From Fennellomyces sp. T-0311 (taxonomy: Eukaryota; Mucoromycota; Mucoromycetes; Mucorales; Lichtheimiaceae), in contig JALLLT010000041.1 of NCBI GenBank assembly GCA_025266875.1, forward strand, positions 186,001 through 250,000: a stretch of 64,000 bases of DNA, given 5' to 3'. A program made the position numbers and the translations under genes. Below the pieces are notes generated by a model. That model searched no databases. It was not told the origin of the DNA and saw only the letters and a list, made by a program, of their open reading frames with translations. This document shows positions 12,331 to 21,692 of this stretch, one piece after another. Each line of letters starts with the position of its first letter. The first letter of the stretch is position 1.

Positions 12331-12528
12331 ATGTACCAATGGACTTATCTTGCTGGCCATATATGGGCGCCTTTCGATCCTGCCACCAACGTTAGAATTG
12401 AGGACCTTTGGCGTAGATGCGCTGCCGGTCAAATTTACTGTGGCGACTCGATAGTTTACATCGATGCCGTAAGGCTATTTATAATTCAAGACAACGTGCG
12501 ACGAACAATTTCTCGAACAGGCTGTTAG
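12331..12528 (+). CDS. Stand-alone mini-WWE domain protein 1 (65 aa)
   Basis: Intronless 65-residue protein that consists of a single WWE-like module. The three name-giving residues are present in order: Trp in MYQWTYLAGH, Trp in IWAPFD, and Glu in RIEDLW. They are followed by a strand with YIDAVRLFII and a final RRTISRTGC before the stop. WWE domains elsewhere bind iso-ADP-ribose or terminal ADP-ribose units and occur in ubiquitin ligases (RNF146, Deltex) and PARPs; a free-standing version with no enzyme attached is unusual. About 45% of positions match its neighbour at 13906. The final Cys is shared with the neighbour. The WWE assignment rests on motif recognition; ligand binding is inference. 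Confidence 0.75.
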   Translation: MYQWTYLAGHIWAPFDPATNVRIEDLWRRCAAGQIYCGDSIVYIDAVRLFIIQDNVRRTISRTGC

Positions 12529-13793
12529 TATTCCCCGATTTTGACCTCTTTTACAATTGCACTTTGTGTACTTTTTCTTTCTTTCTCCCTCTATGCATTT
12601 CCAGTTCTCTTTTTTTCCCGCACATTTCACTCGTTACCACTGTACGTACATACACTCTCGTCTATGGCAATTCCCTTCTCTCCTGAGAATACGAATGTAA
12701 ATACTAAGCATGCAAATAAATGATCCTAAATACCTCTCTGTTTTAAAAGGGTGGTGTAACATCTCGCGAGAATATGCATTCTCATCCCAAGTCTGTACTT
12801 TACGGTGGCATGAAACGCACTTAGATCATCACTTCGTACCATCAATATTGTGACTAAGCTAACGTTATATCGTGCAAATATACAAACCGGTGTTAGGCGC
12901 TTAAGCAAAAAGAAGCACGAATTTCATGAGTATCACCTGCCAGGTCACAAAAGTTATCGGGATAGCATATGTCACCAAAAATAGAAAACCGTGTATCGTT
13001 CAACCTGTCATGGTTTATACTTGTACAATCGTGAATCATACACAACCGGAACAGCCTGATTACACAATCGAAAGCAATGCCAAGCAAAACGAGGCTAGAC
13101 AGACTTAATTTTTGTTTCAATGGGGGACGATGAACCAAATAAGCATCGTATCATAACACCTTCCTTTTCATGTCTCTGCATATATATTATATAAACAAAA
13201 TATTATCCTGAGATCAATGTACCAATTGAAATGTCGTTGTTGGCGTCATGTAAACGCCACGTATACAAAAACAGTTGCGCAGCTGTGGTTGAGACAAAGA
13301 CAACTTGCTATTCTAGGCAACTATCTCGCCACTCGCTTAACTGGGTAGGCACGAGTCGTACAATGGGGGGAGGCGAAGTCCAATTTCAGACTGTGTTACT
13401 TCGCCCTATGACTCAACAGTACTTCGTCATACTTCGGTTGGAGCTCCGGGTTACGACCGATACACTCGTTGAAGAGGTACATGTCGATCTATGATCAACT
13501 TACTGAAAAATTCGAGAAAGTTTTTTTTTTTTGGTATTTATATTTTTATGGTAAAGATAATTGAAAGTATTTGTTTAATTGATCATTGTGAGAATCTATA
13601 CCACCAAGTGCGATAAAAAGGAAACCGGATCAGTTCATTAATTTATTCATAGCCGGAAGTTAAGATAGATGTCTTGGCGATTCATGACAGCTCTATATGC
13701 TGCGACTAGGTAGCGCAGCAATGTTTAAATTCTATAGTCTGGACTCTAATGTAAGAGGTGTGGCGGGTGGCAATGTGGCGGCCAGTAATATTA

Positions 13794-13818
13794 CGCGGCG
13801 CGTATGCTCAGCGCCGCG
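13794..13818. repeat. GC-rich palindrome upstream of mini-WWE gene 2
   Basis: Perfect 8-bp arms CGCGGCGC and GCGCCGCG flank a 9-base loop. It lies about 24 bases before the TATA box of the second WWE gene in an otherwise AT-rich region, a place where a dimeric transcription factor could bind. No matching palindrome is evident before the other two copies. Confidence 0.5.
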
Positions 13819-13841
13819 TTGAGCAATCAGCAGATCACGGA

Positions 13842-13849
13842 TATATAAG
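13842..13849 (+). promoter_or_regulatory. TATA box of mini-WWE gene 2
   Basis: TATATAAG located 64 bases before the ATG, the same distance as in the third, broken copy. Confidence 0.6.
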
Positions 13850-13905
13850 AGCAATGCTTTGACCATTCGAGACTTCCAATTTCTCTTTCCAACACTTTTT
13901 ACAAG

Positions 13906-14106
13906 ATGCCTTACCAGTGGGTCTACCAAGCCGGAAACATGTGGGTTCCATTCGATTACAAGTTGAACCACAGAATCGAACAATTATGGAGATTACAGCA
14001 AAGCGAACGGTTCTACTTTGGCGGGCACGAAACACTCATCGATACAAGAAATCTGCAGATGATTAGAGGCACAGACAAAACAACTATTTGCCGGACGGGG
14101 TGCTGA
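13906..14106 (+). CDS. Stand-alone mini-WWE domain protein 2 (66 aa)
   Basis: Intronless 66-residue paralogue of the gene at 12331, same strand. It has the WWE signature: Trp in PYQWVYQAGN, Trp in MWVPFD, Glu in RIEQLW, then a strand around LIDTRNLQMI and the terminal TTICRTGC before the stop. The protein has no room for a signal peptide, membrane segment or second domain. Conservation of length, of the three key residues and of the RTGC end against copy 1 indicates selection for protein sequence. A role as a small ADP-ribose reader or as a competitor of larger WWE proteins is conceivable, but that is inference. Confidence 0.78.
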   Translation: MPYQWVYQAGNMWVPFDYKLNHRIEQLWRLQQSERFYFGGHETLIDTRNLQMIRGTDKTTICRTGC

Positions 14107-15550
14107 ACTGGAAACATCACGGACCTCTTTTATACTGACAATTGAAGCACCATTTCCAACATTTGAACAACTCCATTTTTTTTTACATACATCCTTGCAT
14201 TTTTTCCAACTTTCCTTAATCAATATCACTTTTTACGATAATCACACAATCTCATTTATGTACAACAGCGCTGCAGCTAGTATGTCTCATCTATCGAACC
14301 CGTTTTATTCACTGTAAATAGTAATGTATGTAACTTCTATGGAGAAAAAAGTAACTATCATCAATAAAAATGAAGCTATGCGCTTTCTTTCATCAAACTT
14401 TTACATCATCAGTACTATACGACGTAGAACGTACGCTAATAATGAATAGAACAAACTTTAGAAATACGCAAAGCGTACTTTAGTAATGCGCAGAACATAC
14501 TTTAGTAATATACGTCGCGTACATACCATAGTAATACAGAGAGTGTACTTCGGTAACACTTTAATAATGTGCAGAATGACAAATATTCTAGATCGAGCAA
14601 CAATGGAAAGTTTAGGAAAATCTTGGAATATTATGGTAGGACAACTTTAAAAGTTGTTCGGTTACTGCGGTCAAGTTGACAGGTTACATTGTTCTGTCTT
14701 GGTATCTTGCTACACTGCCTCGCTAAAGAATGGGTTGTCCGCCAAATGTTGTATAAATACGGAAAACTGTGAAGCCCACTGGTGTCACACAAGAAGTACG
14801 ATCGTCTCGATCTGTGCACTTTCAGACTTTGGTGTTTATGCGGCGTTTGAATGCTTCACTAAGCCTAAGAGCAAAATGTAGCATCATGTTAATGCCATTC
14901 GCTCTAGGTAATGCTGCGCGACCGGATAACCATTTCATTTGGAATAGCTCATATATTTTATACCACCACAGAAATTACTGGTTTTGTTTTAACTTTAGTG
15001 ACACGTTTCATTATCGCTGCGAACTTCTCTTTAAACGAAAGCAATTGCTAATCATTGTAGATTCTAATCAGTTTACACATTTTTCATAGTAATAAAAAAG
15101 TTGATGGTACATATGTACATGACGTAGGATATAGTAAATATATCTATGTTTCCATACAAATACTCTTTTTTACTGTAATGGTAGCACAGATGTCGGGATT
15201 TTCTTGTTTGGGATGAATTAATGGGTTTCGCACTGAAATAAGAAGTACTACACACGACGCCACGATAACGTCATGTGCTTGAACACTTGTATTTTTGTCC
15301 TTTAAAGTTGGGGGTGGGATACGGATCGAATGTCTCGGCGATTCCGTTTAGCGCATTAAACCTGTACCCTTGTCAAATACGAAAAGTTACTTGAAATAGT
15401 AATTGATCCAGAAGCTGCACAATACCCTACTGCGCGCCAGATTAATCAGTTTTCCGTCTTGGCATGCATCGTGAACCGACTTCCAGTATATACGTATAAA
15501 CTGTGACAATGGATTAGACATACGGTCCTTGTACCACTGCTGAATATTAG
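14107..15550. other. Spacer between mini-WWE genes 2 and 3
   Basis: No gene recognised. Contains a block of degenerate 22-bp tandem repeats (listed separately) and, near the right end, a TATA-like TATATACGTATAAA before the broken third WWE copy. Confidence 0.5.
14416..14580. repeat. Degenerate tandem repeat, ~22-bp unit
   Basis: About six diverged head-to-tail units of the form TAATRCGCAGAGCGTACTTTAG (for example at 14460-14482 and 14483-14504). Each begins with TAAT and ends near CTTTAG. Length is mostly 22 bases, with a few insertions. Not an array with conserved repeats and unique spacers, so not CRISPR. Lies between two WWE copies. Confidence 0.6.
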
Positions 15551-15754
15551 ATGGCTAGCTACCGATGGGCCTATCAATCAGGCAACGCATGGATTCCGTT
15601 TGACGTAGGAAGTGATATTATGATCGAACGAATACGGTAAAACTATGGCAGAGGCCAAGAGTATGTTGGTTGATTACCTGCTTTCGTCAATGATGGCGCT
15701 CTCTACATGGTACTGAACAATTATCGGGTGACCATTGTGCGAACAGGTTACTAG
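15551..15754 (+). pseudogene. Mini-WWE copy 3, disabled by two in-frame stops
   Basis: The reading frame aligns end to end with copies 1 and 2: MASYRWAYQSGNAWIPFD, then MIER for the Glu region, and a final TIVRTGY before a stop at 15752-15754. It is one residue longer at the N-terminus (67 codons). In-frame stops TAA at 15638-15640 and TGA at 15671-15673 break it, and the position normally holding LW is lost. Length is otherwise unchanged with no frameshift, so inactivation looks fairly recent. A TATA-like box lies 64 bases upstream, as in copy 2. An unlikely alternative is that a very short sequence is spliced out. Confidence 0.75.
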
Positions 15755-16357
15755 TGGTACAAGAAGCCTTTATCGAGACAGTGCTCCGTTAGGGAGCACA
15801 CAGCTATTGTATTATCACCCCGCAAGTTGTACATTCTCTTTGCATCCATTTTTCTCTTTGCTGTTCATTGCATTTCATATCATTATTATAATTTTAGTCA
15901 AAGCATCGCATTATCTATTTCAGCGTTGTAAATATAAAGCATCATATTCAGTAAGAAAGGTAATACTACTTTTCTTTACTTGTTATCACAGACCATTCTG
16001 GTTAAACTCGTAATATTTTGACCAATAGGTTAGTGTTTGACAGTATGCAATTTGAGAGCGGATGCACTATTCCGGTATTAAGCGTCTTGCTGCTGCGCAT
16101 TACTCAGCCCACTGATCCCGTTGGATTTAACCATAGCTGGAGCTATACGTGTGGTATGAAGTAGCCACAAATGATAAGAAAATACAAACAAAAAAGTTAG
16201 TGTTAGCAAGTAAACCATTCTAAAGAAATATTGTAAAGTGAGGATAGATATGATTAATGTTCACTCCAGGTGATTGAATTTAATGATGGAAGATGGTATT
16301 ATGATATATCAAATGTACGAGAGAGGAATGGAAGTAATGGTGTTTCTAATGTTCAGA
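15755..16357. other. Intergenic, 3' of broken WWE copy and of GH36 gene
   Basis: Convergent gene ends; nothing recognisable. AT-rich with short uninformative frames. Confidence 0.5.
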
Positions 16358-18880
16358 CTACTTTTGCTTAACCCAGACAACGTTACTCTTGAACATGCCA
16401 CCATTGAGAGATGTCAGAAGAATACCCTTGTTCATCAGCAATGCACCAGACATTTCGTACTCCTCTTGAGCTTCATGTGGATCGCTTCCCCATACAGTGA
16501 CCTTGTAGTTGGCCTTTGGATTCAAGTATCGGAGACGGATCAAGTTGAGTGGTGTCGAGAACGGACTGTTGTGACGGAAAGCAAGCACAACTGCCTCTGA
16601 TTGATCTCGGGCAGTCGATTGGCTGACACCAACCAATTCACTTAGACGCGATGGTTGTACCAGCCAGTCAAGATCACCATTTTGGATAACCGGACGGATT
16701 TTCTTGTAAAGTGATACCCAAGCGGCGGATTCACTCAATTCTTCTTCCGTGAATTCGTTAATGTTGGAGCCGATACCAAGACCACCCATGAAGGAAACGT
16801 GAAAGCGGAAAGAGAGGGGAATGTTGGCATTCTCATCCCATGGAGCATGAGTGACCCTAATTATAGTTTGAGTTTCACTTTCTTTTTACATACAATCATT
16901 CCTTGACGTATACTTACCATCCATACATGACACGAGGAGGCAAGAATAAGGAAGCACCGTATTGGATCAGGATACGAGCGTCAGGTCGCGTATTGTCACT
17001 GGTCCATATTTGATCCGTCTTTTCCAGTACACCGATATCCATACGACCACCACCGCTAGCGCACGACTCTATCCAAAGTTCAGGGAACTGGGCCTTCAAT
17101 CTATCCAAGATGTTGTAGAACCCCTTGACAGCAAGGGTATAAGCTTCACGAGGATTGCGGTCATAGTTGTGCATTGTCACTTCGCCTGTTGATCATATTT
17201 AGTTTGTTTCACTTTTCATATTTCATGATAATGCGTACCCCATGGACGGTTCATATCCCACTTTATGTAATCAACACCAATCTCCTCAATGAGAGTAGAC
17301 ATACGATCATACAAATAATCTTCAACTTCCTTGAGACCAAGGTTCATCACAAGCTGGCTACGTGCTTCATATCTAAATAATCGGAGTCAGTGTAAAAATG
17401 TAAGATCGTCATAGAATCGTGCATACCTTGGGACACCATCGTAGTGGAATGCCCATTCTGGATGTTCCTTGTACAGATCCGAGTTGGGATTGAACTAAAC
17501 GCGTATTATATAATGAGATTTTTGGTTTCTAGTAATATATATGAAAACTTACCGATTCAGGCTCAAACCACAAACCGAATTTCATGCCAAGATCATGCAC
17601 CTTATCCGCCAGAGGTTTCATACCTTTAGGGAACTTGCGCTTGTTGACATACCAATCACCAAGGCCGGCAGAATCATTATCACGGTTTCCGAACCAACCA
17701 TCGTCAACCACAAACAGTTCAACACCAAGTGGTGCGGCAATATCAGCAAGCTCCATCTGCTTGTCAAAGGTGGTATTAAAGGTGACGGCTTCCCAGGAAT
17801 TGTAGAGAACAGGCTGGAAGACCTTGTTATCCCTTTGGGTCTTGACATTCTTCTGCTGATACTTGCGAGCATGGCGTGGCATCAACTTCCGGGCCCCTGG
17901 CATGCCTTCAGTGGTAAAACCGGCAACAAATACGGGAGTAGTAAAGCTCTCTCCAGGTTCAAGCGTTCGTCCAAAATCTTGATGGTGCATACCTCCAGCA
18001 ACGCGAGTATAGCCCAATAAAGTCGTGTGGACAGTAATTTCCCAGCTTCCAGACCATGCCAATGCACCAAAGTAAACTTCAGTTGATGGATTGACATCCG
18101 TGGGTACCTGACGGATTGCGAAATATGGGTATGACACGTGAGAGGGGAAACCTCGTTGGCTTTGGATGACATGTGTGACACCCGGTCGCAGTTTAGTTGA
18201 TTCAACCATTGCTTCTACAGCCCTAATCAACTAACGAATTAATTGATATACTTTGTGATAAATATGACATTGGCATACCATTCACCAGCCAAAGTTAATA
18301 ATTCACGTTTTTCATCACCACCAAGGGCAGTTGGTGGATGGAAAGCAGCCGAGAATGCCTTTTCAATGTTGATGCGCTTGTCAAGGCCGTTACGGATGGT
18401 GTACGATCGTCGGATAATGTCGTTTTCGATATCAAGTTCATAGTGAAGAGTTACCAACAGCTCGGTTCGGTTTCCGTCACGCAGATCCAAATCCAATTTG
18501 TAGTTGTCAGTGATGTTTGCGTTGCCAGCAAACAGCAGGTTCAATTCACGAGTGCCATCAGGAAGATCAACCTTGAGTAAATTGTCACGGAAGCGTAGAC
18601 CACCGAATGCAGGTAATTCTTCTGGTGCATAAGTAGGAGGAGGGTTTTGGGAAAAGGCTGGATCTGCCATAGTGGCGTTCAAGTCATCCAATTTCTCCAA
18701 TCGGGCACCCCAGTGAAGGTTTACAAGGTACCCTTCTGCCGTAGCGCCAATGACATAGGTTGTCTTTTCAGTCACCATAAACCATGTGTCGAATTTGCGA
18801 TGCTTGTGGATGCCGGTCTTGAGCGCCCATGCTGACGAAGCAAGAAGCAAGAGCCCAGTTAATAAAGTAAAGTTTCTCAT
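16358..18880 (-). CDS. Secreted alpha-galactosidase, GH36
   Basis: Hydrolyses alpha-1,6-linked galactose from melibiose, raffinose-type sugars and galactomannan. Six exons on the minus strand: 18880-18279, 18222-17553, 17494-17427, 17372-17239, 17185-16918, 16856-16358, giving about 746 residues, normal for a full-length GH36 enzyme. Start set at 18880 because it opens a clear signal peptide (MRNFTLLTGLLLLASSAWA); an in-frame extension to 18979 would bury it. A beta-rich N-terminal domain is followed by the (beta/alpha)8 barrel with VVDDGWFG and GLWFEPE. The nucleophile is the Asp of YIKWDMNR (about residue 486) and the acid/base is the Asp of WTSDNT (about 555). The usual family run SDNTD is SDNTR here, which keeps the catalytic Asp. 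Secretion suggests scavenging of plant oligosaccharides. Confidence 0.92.
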
Positions 18881-19633
18881 CAAGCTAAAGAAGAAACAAA
18901 TTGACAAACAAGATGCATTTATATTCAATTTTGTTCGACATGTTCTCACACTGAGATTTCGCTTAAGCTTTTGTAACAACTTGTTTTACGTAATCGATGT
19001 GATGGAAACATCTGTAATAATGTGCAAGTCTTCCCGCACATTCTTTTTTTATGGAACCACCAAATTTCGAGTCGTTCAGCCTTGTGTTTACTGGCTCAAG
19101 TTATGTAAAAAAAATCAAATCATATCAGGGTGAGATCACCGCTTATTTTGATTTCATCTTGAAAATGAGAGAGAACCGATCTTCTGACATTGGAAATGTG
19201 GGGCGACACGTTGTACAAACATTAAGTAATCTTGGTTGCACAGCCTACCATCTGGTTCTCTAAATTGACGTTTTCTGTCTGGGCACGTCTCTTCACACGC
19301 ACCGGAAAAACAGGTGTAAAATTTCATAAAAGCTCTCGCTTGACATGGTTATGTGTAAAAGTTTAAGTTATTCATTGGAGCTGTAAATTCACAAGCATCG
19401 ATAGTGCATAGTACATAAGAGCCTTGCATTATCTTCCAATTCTACCTCTTTAAAGCGCTATTATACCTATTTTCATCGTACCTATTGAATGTTACAATTC
19501 AATGATTACGTAAATTTGGCGAACCTCGGCAAAACACCAATACCGCAACTCACACAATGATGTTCTTTGAGGTGCAGTGTAACACGAGCAAAACTGTAGT
19601 GGAACTACAGATTTTGCATTTATATACATTTAT

Positions 19634-19805
19634 CACTGTAAAAAATTTTTGGGTGAATTTTGGGTGAATGAGTTTTTGAGCTGGTCAAACATAAGCTTTA
19701 TAACCACTTGTACTACCATTTTTAGTAACTCAAGTGGTTAAAAAGCTTATGTTTAACCACTTCGAAAAATTTTTCACCGAAATTCACCCAAATTTTTTTG
19801 CAGTG
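19634..19805. mobile_element. Foldback MITE (172 bp)
   Basis: Ends are inverted copies: the left begins CACTGTAAAAAATTTTTGGG and the reverse complement of the right begins CACTGCAAAAAAATTTGGG. The pairing continues inward, with AAACATAAGCTTTATAACCA facing its inverted copy, leaving only a loop of about 25 bases, so the whole element can fold into one hairpin. It is bordered by TAT on both sides (19631-19633 and 19806-19808), a likely target-site duplication. No coding capacity. Confidence 0.8.
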
Positions 19806-20379
19806 TATACGGGTTGCTGTTACGATTTGCTTTTAATAATAGTCTGCATCAGTACCTAATTTCGCCAATTTTCATACTTTCTCCGGTACAGTGCAGTGAA
19901 TAATGATAGTTATATGAAATGGAACTAATTACAGAACACGCAACGTGCGCGAGACATACATATGAAGATCCTACCGTGTTACAGTTGTACAGGATAGCTA
20001 TAAGATGACTTCATGGGAAAATGTCTGATTTGACCGATGTAGTAATAACGTGTCTCCGCCTGCATACATATTTTCTATTGAATTGTTTTGATTTCTTGCC
20101 CATGTTCGCTTCAAGGGTTAAGAAATGCGTACAAAGGGAAGCAGAAGTTGCTTTTCCTTTGAATGAAAGTAAATACTGATAATTGGCTAAACATTTATCG
20201 AGCATTAATGCGATCTTTACTCCATAGGGAACAACAGATTTCTTATATACTCGAGTAGGCTAACCAAATATTGTAGCAGACCTGGACCTTCGGTCCCTAG
20301 GATGCTGAACTGCGAGAAACCCCGGCTAATATTAGCAAAATTGTAATCGTGACGTTCAGTTTAAAGATATTGGAGAATG

Positions 20380-20680
20380 CTAAGCACGCGACAATCCTCT
20401 GTAATTTCCAGGGAAGTCATTGCCGCCGTGTCCCTATGTAAAATACCGTTACCGAGGGTGACACCCATTACCTTAGCAAACTTTATTTCTAAGGCCCCAT
20501 TTAAAGAATTTGAATACTTAGCATATTGTTCGATTATGTACTCACTGGAGTCTTCAAGAATGTCATTACCGTTGTGTCCCCAGGTTATCGTTCCCGGGAA
20601 GGTTCCGCTTACTTTAGCAAACTTGATTTGTAAGACCCTGTTTCAAGAAATTGTAATATATGCCCCATGTGAGTACTCTC
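20380..20680. repeat. Diverged direct duplication (~95-bp module x2)
   Basis: Two copies in the same orientation, at about 20414-20512 and 20561-20655, share the core CATTACCGTYGTGTCCC ... TTAGCAAACTTKATTTSTAAG. On the minus strand one frame stays open through both copies: the first encodes IKFAKVSGTFPGTITWG and the second IKFAKVMGVTLGNGILH, followed by a stop. No start codon or family match is evident. It may be the remains of a repeat-containing protein. Confidence 0.45.
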
Positions 20681-20736
20681 CACTTGACATATTTTGATAT
20701 CAAGATCTTCTGGTCATCCTGCGTAGAACAGCTCCT

Positions 20737-20760
20737 ATGTAGTAGTAGTAGTAGTAGTAG
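20737..20760. repeat. (GTA)n microsatellite
   Basis: Seven to eight uninterrupted GTA/TAG triplets. Confidence 0.8.
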
Positions 20761-21692
20761 CATACTCTTTTCCGGCTTTTATCAATATGGAACGGAATTT
20801 ACCAAGCAAATATATATATTATATGAGTCCTTTGTATTTCCAGACACTGTCGGCGCAGTTAAGCTCCTTGTAGAAAATCATCATATGTTCCTTTGTTCCG
20901 AGTGTACTACTTGCATAAGCACTTTGAAGTTGAATGGCATCATGAACAAGCACATACCCATCATGAACTCGTCCGCCAGTCACAAGCAATATGTTGGCTT
21001 GTGTATCCAAGCTTTTGGGGGTTCAAAGAGCCCGACGTCGTCTCGAGCACCAGGTAACGGAGGACAATGATGTCTTCGACGATCGCTTTTCTGTCTAAAA
21101 GAATCAGCGTCGAAGTTAGCTACACAGTACCATACCAGTATTCGACACCATCGATACTTAAGCGTAATAATTGAAGGCGGAAAATAACTGACCCGATAAT
21201 ATTGTACCATGAGGGACATTATTTGTAAATAGCGGGTAATCAGATGGCATAATGTCAGCCTAACCTGTCACCGGTCCCGTTAGTTTTATTTAATACAGAT
21301 GTAAGTGAAATTTGTTATCATGTGGCAGCTAATCTCGATATTATAAAACAATGAACCTATAGCTGCAATAAAACAGGATGTAAACCTGGTGCACCGTAGA
21401 AGAATCAAACCAACGGGAGATTACATATCACCACTGATTATATCGCTAATACTCTGTGCCACGAAAGCAATGGATGAAGCGTGCGTTCTGCACAAATTGT
21501 ATCGATAAAGACACCGATGATTAAGTAGTGCACGCTCATTCTTCTTTCCTGTTGTGCACTTTTTTTTTAACAGATACCTCGTCGGTAAAGGATAAAAGCA
21601 CTGTGACCACATCGAGTAAGCGCGTTTAGCTTAAATTTAGGTGACGAAAAAATCAGCAGGTGCATTGTTGAAAGACGCCAGAGAACACATTC

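Larger units (their letters stand above)
12529..13905. other. Spacer between mini-WWE genes 1 and 2
   Basis: Contains the 3' region of gene 1 and the promoter of gene 2. An 87-codon frame at 13231-13494 has no recognisable features and is not called. A GC-rich palindrome and a TATA box precede gene 2 and are listed separately. Confidence 0.5.
18881..21692. other. Long intergenic stretch with repeats
   Basis: About 2.8 kb between divergent genes without a supported CDS. It holds a foldback MITE (19634-19805), a diverged direct duplication (20380-20680) and a trinucleotide microsatellite (about 20737-20760), each listed separately. Promoters of the alpha-galactosidase and of the deubiquitinase must lie at the two ends. 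Confidence 0.6.

Noticed and set aside
13231..13494. 87-codon frame between WWE copies
   Set aside because: No family resemblance, no TATA-like box at family spacing, no similarity to the WWE copies.
14416..14580. CRISPR array
   Set aside because: The repeats are diverged, contiguous and lack spacers; the genome is eukaryotic.
18881..18979. In-frame N-terminal extension of the alpha-galactosidase
   Set aside because: It would place a Lys/Arg-rich stretch before the signal peptide that begins at 18880; secreted GH36 enzymes start with the signal peptide.
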